Assembly: GCF_900199435.1 (NCBI RefSeq)
Contig: NZ_OAML01000002.1
Location: forward strand, 744,001-808,000
DNA from: Pygmaiobacter massiliensis
GTDB taxonomy: Bacteria; Bacillota; Clostridia; Oscillospirales; Ruminococcaceae
DNA: 64,000 nucleotides
Reading direction: 5' to 3'
Shown here: positions 7,589 through 14,101 of the stretch, piece by piece
How positions within the stretch are numbered: position 1 is the stretch's first letter
How the letters are laid out: the number at the start of each line of letters is the position of its first letter
Made by a program: the position numbers and the translations under genes
Notes under the pieces: generated by a model
What the model saw: only the letters and a program-made list of their open reading frames with translations
Databases searched by the model: none
Told to the model about the DNA's origin: nothing

Positions 7589-8056
7589 ATGGAACGATTG
7601 ACAAAACGAATTGGCGAACATGTGTATTACACGAAGCTTGATTACAGCAAAACTATTCCGTCAGAGTATAATCCGAATGATATTGGAAGAATTTTGCAAG
7701 CACTTGCTGCCTACGAAGATACCAACCACACCCCGGAAGAGTGCACTGCGGCGGTTGAAGAGCTGGCCGCATACCGCACCGCAGAACAAGACGGGACACT
7801 GCTGCGACTGCCGTGCAAGGTTGGAACGCCAGTGTTTTGTGTATATAGCCCAAAAAGACCAAACAATCCAGACGATAAAGGAAAATATTTTATCAACCAT
7901 GATGGGTGGGTTGAAAAGTGGTTGCTTGGAACAAAAGGCTTAGTTGCTCATATCGAATGGCATGGCAATGAAAAGGCTGACAATTTTGGGAAAACCGTAT
8001 TCCTCACCCCCGAGGCCGCCGAAGCCGCACTGAAAGAACAGGAGGGACAGAAGTGA
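7589..8056 (+). CDS. Conserved gut-phage hypothetical protein
   Basis: A 155-residue protein beginning MERLTKRIGEHVYYTK, with AAYEDTNHTPEECTAAVEELAAYRTAEQDG and a C-terminal KTVFLTPEAAEAALKEQEG. This modular layout (a short beta N-terminus, the YEDTxxTPEE segment, a central CKVGTPVFCVY barrel-like part) is very common in prophages of Clostridia, but no function is known. The ribosome site AGAAAGGATGGAG precedes the ATG. The 108 bases before it hold no gene that I can support. Confidence 0.7.
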   Translation: MERLTKRIGEHVYYTKLDYSKTIPSEYNPNDIGRILQALAAYEDTNHTPEECTAAVEELAAYRTAEQDGTLLRLPCKVGTPVFCVYSPKRPNNPDDKGKYFINHDGWVEKWLLGTKGLVAHIEWHGNEKADNFGKTVFLTPEAAEAALKEQEGQK

Positions 8057-8247
8057 GTGACCGACTTTATTTTAAAATGAAGATGCTGCAAGCAGAAATT
8101 GAAATGCAAGGTATGATTGCAGAAAATCAATATCGTATTTCAAACGGCGAAAGTCCTGTTTATGGTGAAGATGCGTTTAATTCTCTGATTGAAAAGCACG
8201 GCATACACCATAACAATTTTCCTTTTATGGGGGAGGCCAACCAATGA
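8053..8247 (+). CDS. Small phage protein, unknown
   Basis: A GTG-started 64-residue protein whose start overlaps the previous stop (GTGA). It is mostly one amphipathic helix (FKMKMLQAEIEMQGMIAENQ) followed by a polar tail. The next gene overlaps its end by 4 bases. No family is recognised. Confidence 0.55.
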   Translation: MSDRLYFKMKMLQAEIEMQGMIAENQYRISNGESPVYGEDAFNSLIEKHGIHHNNFPFMGEANQ

Positions 8248-8534
8248 ATAACACCCAGCGCAAAATCTGCGAGGACGCAATAGATATATTCGGAGCACAT
8301 CACCAGATTATTAAAGCAGCCGAAGAACTAGCAGAACTGTCACAGCAAGTGCTTAAGGCAGCGAACGGCGATGTTAATAAAGGTCATATCGCAGAAGAGA
8401 TTGCAGACGTGGAAATCATGCTTGAGCAGCTTAAGATTATTTTCGACCGGCGTGTGAGCGTAGAAGCACAGGTTGATTCAAAGCTGGACAGGCTGCAAAG
8501 AAAAATTAACAAAATTGTGAAAGGAGCGGTATAA
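8244..8534 (+). CDS. MazG-like nucleotide pyrophosphohydrolase
   Basis: The 96-residue protein shows KAAEELAELSQQVLKA (about 26-41) and AEEIADVEIMLEQL (about 53-66), the EExxE plus ExxD metal-binding helices of all-alpha NTP pyrophosphatases (MazG/dUTPase superfamily). Phage MazG proteins hydrolyse (d)NTPs or alarmones and may alter the host nucleotide pool. It lies in a coupled chain of small genes. Confidence 0.75.
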   Translation: MNNTQRKICEDAIDIFGAHHQIIKAAEELAELSQQVLKAANGDVNKGHIAEEIADVEIMLEQLKIIFDRRVSVEAQVDSKLDRLQRKINKIVKGAV

Positions 8535-8897
8535 ATGGACGCGGTGAAAATGTTAAACGAAGTTGTCAGAATGTCGCAAAATTGCGCCATTAGATGCGAG
8601 GAATGCCCAATCAGTTCGAATTGCAATGGAATGGATGTAGAATGCAATAATTTGCGAATTTACCACCCAGAAAAATACGTTGAAATCGTTGAGAACTGGT
8701 CTAAAGCGCACCCACAGAAAACACAGGCTGATTTGTTATTAGAGCGGTATCCGAATGCGATAAAAGATTCAAAAAACATTCCGGTTGTGTGTCCAAAATG
8801 TTTAGGTGAAAAAGCTGGATGTAAAACAGATGAATCACTAATGGTTGATTGCGCTTTATGCCGCAAAAAATACTGGTCTGCACCGGTGGAGGGGTAA
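8535..8897 (+). CDS. Cysteine-rich phage hypothetical protein
   Basis: The start codon abuts the MazG-like stop. The 120 residues contain two cysteine clusters: CAIRCEECPISSNC with a following C (about 18-40), and CPKCLGEKAGCKT...CALC near the end, likely zinc ribbons. Between them sits ENWSKAHPQKTQADLLLERYPN, a phrase very common in prophage proteins of Clostridia. No function is known. Confidence 0.65.
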   Translation: MDAVKMLNEVVRMSQNCAIRCEECPISSNCNGMDVECNNLRIYHPEKYVEIVENWSKAHPQKTQADLLLERYPNAIKDSKNIPVVCPKCLGEKAGCKTDESLMVDCALCRKKYWSAPVEG

Positions 8898-8898
8898 G

Positions 8899-9174
8899 AT
8901 GTCCAAGTTAGTTGACAAGCCCTGCAAAATGTGCGGCAGAATCATGGAAAATGTGGATTCACGCAAAAAGTATTGCAACGACTGCTTTAAAGCAATTCAC
9001 GTCATACGCACCCAAGAATACCGCGCAAGGGATAAATTCGGGCTAACTCGAAAGAAACCGCATAAACCCGCTATATCCATCACCGATGCAGTAAAGGCAA
9101 CCACAGCGGCCGGCATGACCTATGGACAGTGGATGTTACATAACAGATTGGAGAGTGAGCAGAACGAAACTTGA
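8899..9174 (+). CDS. Zinc-ribbon phage protein, unknown
   Basis: From the ATG at 8899 (ribosome site GGAGGGG upstream) the protein has 91 residues. CKMCG and YCNDC, separated by 13 residues, make a four-cysteine zinc ribbon, followed by a basic helix (RTQEYRARDKFGLTRKKPHKP) and a short helical C-terminus. It may bind nucleic acid. It overlaps the next ORF by about 20 bases. Confidence 0.55.
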   Translation: MSKLVDKPCKMCGRIMENVDSRKKYCNDCFKAIHVIRTQEYRARDKFGLTRKKPHKPAISITDAVKATTAAGMTYGQWMLHNRLESEQNET

Positions 9175-9322
9175 TATTATGCAAGTGCGCAGCCTGTGCA
9201 AATCAGGAGCATTAAAACTATTCGTGAAAGATGACGCGCTGTATTTGAAAGATACGGATACCGAAGAGGCTGTGATGATACACCAGAACATTAAAAACTT
9301 AATGCAGGAGGGCCAGCAATGA
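9155..9322 (+). CDS. Small phage protein, unknown
   Basis: A 55-residue ORF read from GTG 9155; the start is uncertain because GGAG lies only two bases upstream, and ATG 9179 is the alternative. The sequence (LFVKDDALYLKDTDTEEAVMIHQNI) looks like a small beta-hairpin plus helix. The next gene starts in its stop codon (ATGA), which supports translation here. Confidence 0.45.
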   Translation: MSRTKLDIMQVRSLCKSGALKLFVKDDALYLKDTDTEEAVMIHQNIKNLMQEGQQ

Positions 9323-9507
9323 ATGAATGGAGAGCAGTTTGCCCAATTATGACGATTGCTAATGCTATCACGTGCCAGGGCGTAAGTGTAGACCCACGGG
9401 CTGTGTGCGCTGATAATTGCGCATTTTACAACCGTAGCCAAAAAATCTGCGTAATAAGTGGACAACAGACCATATTGCCAGAGCCGCCAAAGGAGGACAC
9501 CATATGA
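9319..9507 (+). CDS. Small cysteine-rich phage protein, unknown
   Basis: A 62-residue protein with five cysteines spread over CPIM, CQG, CADNC and KICV. It overlaps the previous and following genes by 4 bases each. The CxxxC pattern could bind metal. No family is recognised. Confidence 0.55.
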   Translation: MNEWRAVCPIMTIANAITCQGVSVDPRAVCADNCAFYNRSQKICVISGQQTILPEPPKEDTI

Positions 9508-9755
9508 AACGTTTAATCGCAGCATTGCTGCTAATCGTGGTTCTTGCAATGCCAGCCTCGGCAGCGAGAACAAGCCTCAATGACGACTTTTGCAGCATTT
9601 ACAGCGTACAGTCTGCAAACTATGTGGTTGACGAAGAAACTGGCGTAAACTACATAGTTATAGTAGGAGCGGAAAATAAATTCAGCAAACCGAGCGTATC
9701 CATCTGCCCGCGGTACAAAGCAGACGGCACACTGTATGTGACGGAGGCAAAATAG
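9504..9755 (+). CDS. Exported small phage protein, DUF6440-like
   Basis: The 83-residue protein has a clear signal peptide (MKRLIAALLLIVVLAMPASA, cleavage after ASA) followed by about 63 residues with the phrase YVVDEETGVNYIVIVG and a closing YKADGTLYV. That layout resembles the DUF6440 domain, often a single beta-rich unit in phage and gut Firmicutes proteins. An exported copy on a prophage is a candidate lysogenic-conversion factor, but this is inference. Confidence 0.65.
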   Translation: MKRLIAALLLIVVLAMPASAARTSLNDDFCSIYSVQSANYVVDEETGVNYIVIVGAENKFSKPSVSICPRYKADGTLYVTEAK

Positions 9756-9757
9756 CA

Positions 9758-9922
9758 ATGGGAGAACATAAAGCAAACCCAACAGCAGCTTTAGCCAAAC
9801 AAGGAAAGCTAAAGCCAAAGAAGAAGCCAATGAGCAAAAAGAAGCGCATACAGATTCTCGAAAACGTAGCTATGGAACGGTTATTCCAAGACGTGCCGAT
9901 TTTGAGAGTGTATATGCGGTAA
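9758..9922 (+). CDS. Small basic phage protein, unknown
   Basis: A 54-residue lysine-rich ORF (KQGKLKPKKKPMSKKKRIQI) starting two bases after the previous stop and preceded by GGAGG. The C-terminal half (ILENVAMERLFQDVPILRVYM) is a helix. It could bind nucleic acid. The next gene follows after AAGGAGG. Confidence 0.5.
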   Translation: MGEHKANPTAALAKQGKLKPKKKPMSKKKRIQILENVAMERLFQDVPILRVYMR

Positions 9923-9934
9923 GGAGGAAATGCA

Positions 9935-10132
9935 ATGTTAAAAAAGACATTAATAAATATTTTCAAAGCATTATCAGTTTTATTGGCAATTATCGCATTG
10001 GAATGTGCTGGCTTCTATTTTGCTCCCAAGGCAACTCAAATAGTTTTAACTGTGGTTTGTGTTTTGTATTTTGTTGGACTTTTAGCGTTTGGCGCATATA
10101 TGTCCGCATTGGCAAGTAAGGAGGACACATGA
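9935..10132 (+). CDS. Small two-span membrane protein, unknown
   Basis: 65 residues with two hydrophobic spans, at about 13-30 (LSVLLAIIALECAGFYF) and 37-58 (VLTVVCVLYFVGLLAFGAYMSAL). AAGGAGG lies seven bases before the ATG. It overlaps the start of the late regulator by 4 bases. No function is evident. Confidence 0.55.
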   Translation: MLKKTLINIFKALSVLLAIIALECAGFYFAPKATQIVLTVVCVLYFVGLLAFGAYMSALASKEDT

Positions 10133-10551
10133 CCAAGAAAGACCTTGAAAACCTGCGCGGGCTACCGGCAGACATTGCCCAGCGTAAAAGGCAGATAGAG
10201 CGGCTTGAAAAAGAGATTGCAGCCGCACCGAATGTTATAGACTGCGTGCAAGGCTCTTCCGCTGCCCCTGCATTTGCTCTACACGCTATTCAGATAAACG
10301 GGTATGATGTAGGGCGGGAACACCGCAAGGACAGGCTGCTGATGGTGCTACATAGCCGACAGGCGCAATGCGAGCTGCTGCAAGCCGAGGCGATACAGTT
10401 TATCGAATCAATTGACGATGCGATGCTTCGGGCGGCTGTACGCGGGTATTACGTGGAGGGCAAGACGTGGAATGAGGTAGCGGACGAGATTTCCGGAGCT
10501 ACTGCGGACAGCATACGAATGGCGGTAACGCGGCTGCTGGTAAAATATTGA
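10129..10551 (+). CDS. Sigma-factor-like late transcription regulator (DUF1492/ArpU type)
   Basis: This 140-residue protein has an N-terminal coiled coil (DIAQRKRQIERLEKEIAA) and a C-terminal sigma region-4-like helix-turn-helix: VRGYYVEGKTWNEVADEISG followed by ADSIRMAVTRLL. Phage regulators of this type (DUF1492, ArpU, RinA families) sit just before the packaging genes and switch on late transcription. Here the next element downstream is an extended -10 promoter and the terminase cluster, which fits. Confidence 0.75.
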   Translation: MTKKDLENLRGLPADIAQRKRQIERLEKEIAAAPNVIDCVQGSSAAPAFALHAIQINGYDVGREHRKDRLLMVLHSRQAQCELLQAEAIQFIESIDDAMLRAAVRGYYVEGKTWNEVADEISGATADSIRMAVTRLLVKY

Positions 10552-10555
10552 AATG

Positions 10556-10595
10556 TTGTTCTACATGTTCGTTTCCATAGTGGTATAATTATAAT
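10556..10595 (+). promoter_or_regulatory. Candidate late-operon promoter (extended -10)
   Basis: TGGTATAAT at 10581-10589 is an extended -10 element, with a second overlapping TATAAT at 10590-10595. There is no convincing -35 at 17 bases; TTGTTC at 10556-10561 is 22 bases away. It follows the sigma-like regulator directly, so an activator-dependent late promoter is plausible. Confidence 0.5.
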
Positions 10596-10605
10596 AGGCA
10601 AATTG

Positions 10606-10643
10606 CAAGGCACCCGGTATTAGGTTACTGGGTGCCTTGTTTT
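10606..10643 (+). terminator. Rho-independent terminator before the phage tRNAs
   Basis: CAAGGCACCC and GGGTGCCTTG form a 10-base stem around a GGTATTAGGTTACT-type loop, followed by TTTT. It would end early-operon transcription behind the late regulator, or attenuate the promoter just upstream. Confidence 0.8.
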
Positions 10644-10645
10644 AT

Positions 10646-10734
10646 GGTCAGATGGCCGAGCATGGTCTAAGGCGGCAGTCCTGAAAACTGTTGGGCAAAA
10701 AGCCACGTGGGTTCGAATCCTACTCTGACCGCCA
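10646..10734 (+). tRNA. Phage tRNA-Ser(UGA) with C at position 33
   Basis: The acceptor GGTCAGA/TCTGACC is complete and the 3' GCCA is encoded. A D-arm (GCC...GGC), a class II variable arm (GGGC/GCC-type hairpin with an A5 loop) and a T-arm with TTCGAAT are present, which fits serine. The anticodon stem is GCAGT/ACTGT with the loop CCTGAAA, so the anticodon is TGA (10682-10684). Position 33 is C instead of the near-universal T. Confidence 0.8.
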
Positions 10735-10864
10735 ATTCCAAAAGCTGACAGCGTACAGGGGCATGAGTAAGCGTCTGAAAATGTCCCGTCAGCATGGCGC
10801 ACTGCGTGCGTATCGCAGGGACTTGCAGGAATAGACTGTATGGCAGCCGGAAAGACGGCAACAC

Positions 10865-10939
10865 GCTATCTTGGCTCAACGGTAGAGCAGCTGGCCTGTA
10901 ATCAGCCGGTTGTGTGTTCGATTCACACAGATAGCTCCA
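10865..10939 (+). tRNA. Phage tRNA-Thr(UGU) with C at position 33
   Basis: The acceptor GCTATCT pairs with AGATAGC and is followed by encoded TCCA. The D-arm is GCTC...GAGC, and the T-arm is GTGTG-TTCGATT-CACAC. The anticodon stem is GCTGG/TCAGC with a G-T closing pair and the loop CCTGTAA, giving anticodon TGT (10897-10899). As in the serine tRNA, position 33 is C. Confidence 0.8.
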
Positions 10940-11083
10940 AGCGGTATGTCGTTGGTTCGAGTCCAACCACAATGTGTTATGTGTAGCTCAGTAAAGGTAG
11001 AGCACCGCAAACCCGCGATGTCGGTTCGAGTCCGGCTGCTTCGGCATAGCTCAATTGGGTAGAGCACGGGAATTTTAATAATC
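10940..11083 (+). other. Decayed tRNA remnants
   Basis: After the threonine tRNA come pieces that match tRNA arms but not whole tRNAs: a T-arm GTTGGTTCGAGTCCAACC (about 10951-10968); then TGTAGCTCAG...GGTAGAGCA (D-arm, about 10982-11003) with a deleted anticodon arm but an intact T-arm TCGGTTCGAGTCCGG; then GCATAGCTCAATTGGGTAGAGCA (D-arm, about 11044-11066) without a T-arm. They look like at least three tRNAs broken by deletions. Nothing else is seen here. Confidence 0.65.
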
Positions 11084-11125
11084 ATGTCGCCACTAACCGC
11101 ATGAGGTTGGTCGGGCGGCATTTTT
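11084..11125 (+). terminator. Possible terminator after the tRNA patch
   Basis: CTAACC and GGTTGG enclose GCATGA, with an outer imperfect pairing of TGTCGCC with GGGCGGCA, followed by TTTTTATTTATTT. The shape is that of a rho-independent terminator with one bulge. Confidence 0.55.
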
Positions 11126-11191
11126 ATTTATTTGGCATACCTGCAAATGCGGGTGGGTGGGTTTGGGGATTTATGTGTAGGAGGTAAGCAC

Positions 11192-11416
11192 GTGACACAG
11201 ATTGTTGAATTTGAGTGTGAACCGTTTTGCCAAGGGTGCAAAAACATGGACATTGTAATGCTTGACAAAACTACTTATTACGCAAACAGTACGCCGTATA
11301 TCACGGTGCCTGGAAAGATAACTTGCGCGCATATGAGCGTATTCAGGGCGCTTGCGGACAGATTAAAGGACAACTGCGTTAATACGCGGCAGGTTGGTGA
11401 CGATGAAAAATGCTAA
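11192..11416 (+). CDS. Small cysteine-containing phage protein, unknown
   Basis: GTG 11192 follows GGAGGTAAGCAC and is chosen over in-frame starts up to 11132, giving 74 residues. Features: CEPFCQGCKN near residues 8-16 and a later C in ITCAHMS, possibly one metal site. It is placed first in the packaging region, just before the HNH gene, and its stop overlaps the next start (TAATG). Such small ORFs are frequent here in Clostridia phages, without known function. Confidence 0.6.
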   Translation: MTQIVEFECEPFCQGCKNMDIVMLDKTTYYANSTPYITVPGKITCAHMSVFRALADRLKDNCVNTRQVGDDEKC

Positions 11417-11832
11417 TGAAATTCTGCCCACGCTGTCGAGCAATGATAAGCGCAGATAAACCATACTGCGATAAGTGCCAGCCAATAGTAGACGCTAAAC
11501 GTAAGGAGGCAATTGAAGCCTACAAGAAGAAAGCAAATAAGAAGTACGACAAACAGCGTGACCCAAAGTATAGAACGTTCTACCGCTCAACAGAGTGGCG
11601 CAAGCTGTCGCAGTATATGATTGCTCATGCAGGTTATCAATGCGATGACTGCCGCAAAGATGGACGTGTAACGGTGGCTACAGAGGTACACCACATTAAG
11701 CCAATACAGACACCGGATGGTTGGGAACGCAGATTAGACCAGAGCAATCTTGCTGTCCTCTGCCCTATTTGTCATAACAAAAGGCATAAACGGTTCGGCA
11801 GCAGACCCCAGGGGGATACCAAAAAAGTATGA
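11416..11832 (+). CDS. HNH endonuclease of the packaging module
   Basis: A 138-residue protein with an N-terminal zinc ribbon (CPRCRAM, CDKCQ), a lysine-rich helix, and the HNH core: YRSTEWRKLSQYMI, CDDCRKDG, ATEVHHIKPI, then NLAVLCPICHNKRHKRFG. HNH proteins next to TerS/TerL stimulate cos cleavage in HK97-type phages, so cos packaging is implied. The start is ATG 11416 overlapping the previous TAA; ATG 11410 is an alternative. Confidence 0.9.
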   Translation: MKFCPRCRAMISADKPYCDKCQPIVDAKRKEAIEAYKKKANKKYDKQRDPKYRTFYRSTEWRKLSQYMIAHAGYQCDDCRKDGRVTVATEVHHIKPIQTPDGWERRLDQSNLAVLCPICHNKRHKRFGSRPQGDTKKV

Positions 11833-11914
11833 ACCTATGCGGGGATACCGATGCAAGGGGAAGTCGGTGTAGCAAAAACTCGGAGTTGAAAGTTTCAGAT
11901 AGGAGGTGCGAAAC

Positions 11915-12385
11915 GTGGGTAACCCAAAAAAACCAATTGAACTGCATTTGGCTAAAGGCAATCAGAGCCATTTAACAAAAGCGGAAATCGAGCAGCGCAA
12001 AGAATCGGAAGTGATTGCCGGTCACGAAAACGTATTTGCGCCGGAATATCTGGACAAAAAGCAAACAGAAAAGTTTAACGCGATTGCCGCGCAGCTAATC
12101 GACATTGGAATTATGAGCGACCTTGATTGCGATTGCCTGGGCAGATATCTTGTTGCTGAAACCGCATACTTAAAAATAACCAAGCTGCTGAATAAGCTAG
12201 ATCTTGAAGATATCGTAATATATGAGAAGGCAGCAAACCTGCAAGACAAATATTTCAAACAATGTCGCAGTATCGCGAATGATTTGGGGCTGTCCATTAC
12301 AAGCCGGTGTAGATTAGTTGTTCCTCAAAAAAAAGACGATAAACCGGCAAATAAGTTTGACCAGTTTAGGAGTGGTACAGGATGA
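11915..12385 (+). CDS. terS: Terminase small subunit, P27 family
   Basis: GTG 11915 follows GGAGGTGCGAAAC. The 156 residues begin GNPKKPIELHLAKGNQSHLT, a P27-family opening, and have the helical core FNAIAAQLIDIGIMSDLDCD and YEKAANLQDKYFKQCRSIANDLGLSITSRCRL, also typical of P27 TerS. It recognises the packaging site and recruits TerL, whose gene overlaps by 4 bases. Confidence 0.9.
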   Translation: MGNPKKPIELHLAKGNQSHLTKAEIEQRKESEVIAGHENVFAPEYLDKKQTEKFNAIAAQLIDIGIMSDLDCDCLGRYLVAETAYLKITKLLNKLDLEDIVIYEKAANLQDKYFKQCRSIANDLGLSITSRCRLVVPQKKDDKPANKFDQFRSGTG

Positions 12386-14097
12386 ATGACCGTGCCACTG
12401 AATACGCTGAACGCGTTTGCTCCGGATCGTTGGTTGTATGCGATGAGCACAGGATGGCGTGTGAACGTCATTTAAACGACTTAAGGCGGCAAGGGACTAA
12501 AGATTTTCCATATTTGTGGGTTCCTGAAAAATCTCAACGTATTATCAATTTTGCAGAAACGCTGACAATTGCAGAAGGCACAGCTCCAAAGCCGGTCCAC
12601 CTCTTTGAAAGCCAATGCTTTGATTTGGGCGTTCCGATGGGATGGGTTCTGCAAGATACCGGATACCGCAGATTCAGGCGCAGCTATGAAAGTATGGCAA
12701 GGCAGAACGGCAAAAGCTTTAAAAACGGTATTCGCGGAGCCTATATCAGTGGGTTTGGCGGATATCAGTACGGAAAGCTATTTACCGCTGCGACTAAAAA
12801 ACGACAGGCTAAAATCGCATTTGATGAAATCGCAAAGTTCATTAAAATTGACCCGGACTTAAACGAGCTTTACAAAATCATGGACTATAAAGCTGTTATA
12901 CTGTCCTTGACTACGAATTGCACGATTGAAGCGCTTTCTAAAGAGGGCGGACTTGACGATGGGTTCAGAAGCATTTTCAACAGCATCGATGAAATCCACC
13001 AACACCGCGACAATTCAGTTTATAAGGCACTTTACAACGGCACGCGTTCCCTACCAGAAACGTTAAACTCAATGATTACCACTCGCGGGAAAGAACTGAA
13101 CAGTTTTTGCAAAGAGATGGACGATTACTGCATTAACATCCTCAATGGCACTGCCGTTGCGGATGATTTTTTTGTTGATATCTATACGCTAAATAAGGAC
13201 GATAGCCCATTTGATGAAAATGTATGGATAAAAGCAAACCCAATACTCTGCCAATCGCGAAGCGGAATTGAAGTGCAACGCAGGGACGCGCAAACAGCAC
13301 AGGATATGGGCGGCTCTGAACTAAGCGATTACCTTGTAAAATGCTGCAATATGTGGGTACAGGACGCCGACAACCAGTATATGCGTCCAGACGTGTGGAC
13401 TGCTTGCGGAAGTAACATAAAGCTTGATAGCTTCAAAGGGATGCGGTGCTTTGCAGGGCTTGACCTGTCAAGCGGAGGCGACCTCACTTCCCTATCAATC
13501 GTAATTCCTCTAGATGATGGCAAGTTTTACGTGTATTCGCACAGTTTCATGCCACGGCAGCGACTGGACGAGCATATAAAGACAGACCTTGCACCGTATG
13601 ACTTGTGGGAAAGAGCCGGCTTAATAACAGTCACAGACACGTTCGGAGGGTTTAAAAACGACTACGGCTTCATCATTCAGCATCTTAAAAAGCTGATTTC
13701 GGAGAACAGCCTTGAACTTTGTGGAATTGCTTACGACCCGCATAATGCCGATGGATTTTTAGACAAGCTGGAAGAATTCAGCGTGCCTGTGGTTTCGATT
13801 ACACAAAGCGCCAGATTCTTAAATGACGCAACCGTTGATTTTGAACTGTCTGCACGCGCTGGAAACGTTGTTTACGATAGCGCAAATGAATTAATGACAT
13901 GGTCTATCATCAATGCAAAGACGGTAAAAAACAGCTTTGAAGAAGTCAAGATAGATAAAAAAGACGGTGCCAGATGCAAGCGCATTGACGTTGCAGATGC
14001 CATTATAGATGCATGGTGCCTGGCGATGAAGCCAGCTGAAAAGCCAGTTGACCTTGACGAAATCATGGATAACTATTTTAAAACGATGGGATGGTGA
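12382..14097 (+). CDS. terL: Terminase large subunit
   Basis: The 571-residue motor-nuclease has the expected two parts. The ATPase holds the Walker A-like SMARQNGKSF (about 107-116) and the Walker B FNSIDEIHQH (about 201-210). The nuclease starts CFAGLDLSSGGDLTSLSIV (about 355-373), with catalytic Asp in GLDLS, and continues with YDPHNADGF and a late Asp in RIDVADAIIDAW. It packages DNA into the prohead and cuts it. Full length and unbroken. Confidence 0.93.
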   Translation: MNDRATEYAERVCSGSLVVCDEHRMACERHLNDLRRQGTKDFPYLWVPEKSQRIINFAETLTIAEGTAPKPVHLFESQCFDLGVPMGWVLQDTGYRRFRRSYESMARQNGKSFKNGIRGAYISGFGGYQYGKLFTAATKKRQAKIAFDEIAKFIKIDPDLNELYKIMDYKAVILSLTTNCTIEALSKEGGLDDGFRSIFNSIDEIHQHRDNSVYKALYNGTRSLPETLNSMITTRGKELNSFCKEMDDYCINILNGTAVADDFFVDIYTLNKDDSPFDENVWIKANPILCQSRSGIEVQRRDAQTAQDMGGSELSDYLVKCCNMWVQDADNQYMRPDVWTACGSNIKLDSFKGMRCFAGLDLSSGGDLTSLSIVIPLDDGKFYVYSHSFMPRQRLDEHIKTDLAPYDLWERAGLITVTDTFGGFKNDYGFIIQHLKKLISENSLELCGIAYDPHNADGFLDKLEEFSVPVVSITQSARFLNDATVDFELSARAGNVVYDSANELMTWSIINAKTVKNSFEEVKIDKKDGARCKRIDVADAIIDAWCLAMKPAEKPVDLDEIMDNYFKTMGW

Positions 14098-14101
14098 TAC
14101 T

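Noticed and set aside
10646-10734. Serine tRNA as a UGA suppressor
   Set aside because: Its anticodon is TGA, which reads the sense codon UCA; a UGA suppressor would need TCA.
10667-11121. Minus-strand ORFs of 60-101 codons across the tRNA patch
   Set aside because: They are translations of tRNA arms (phrases such as VGFEPT-like and NRTHNRL come from T-arm sequence) and have no ribosome sites.
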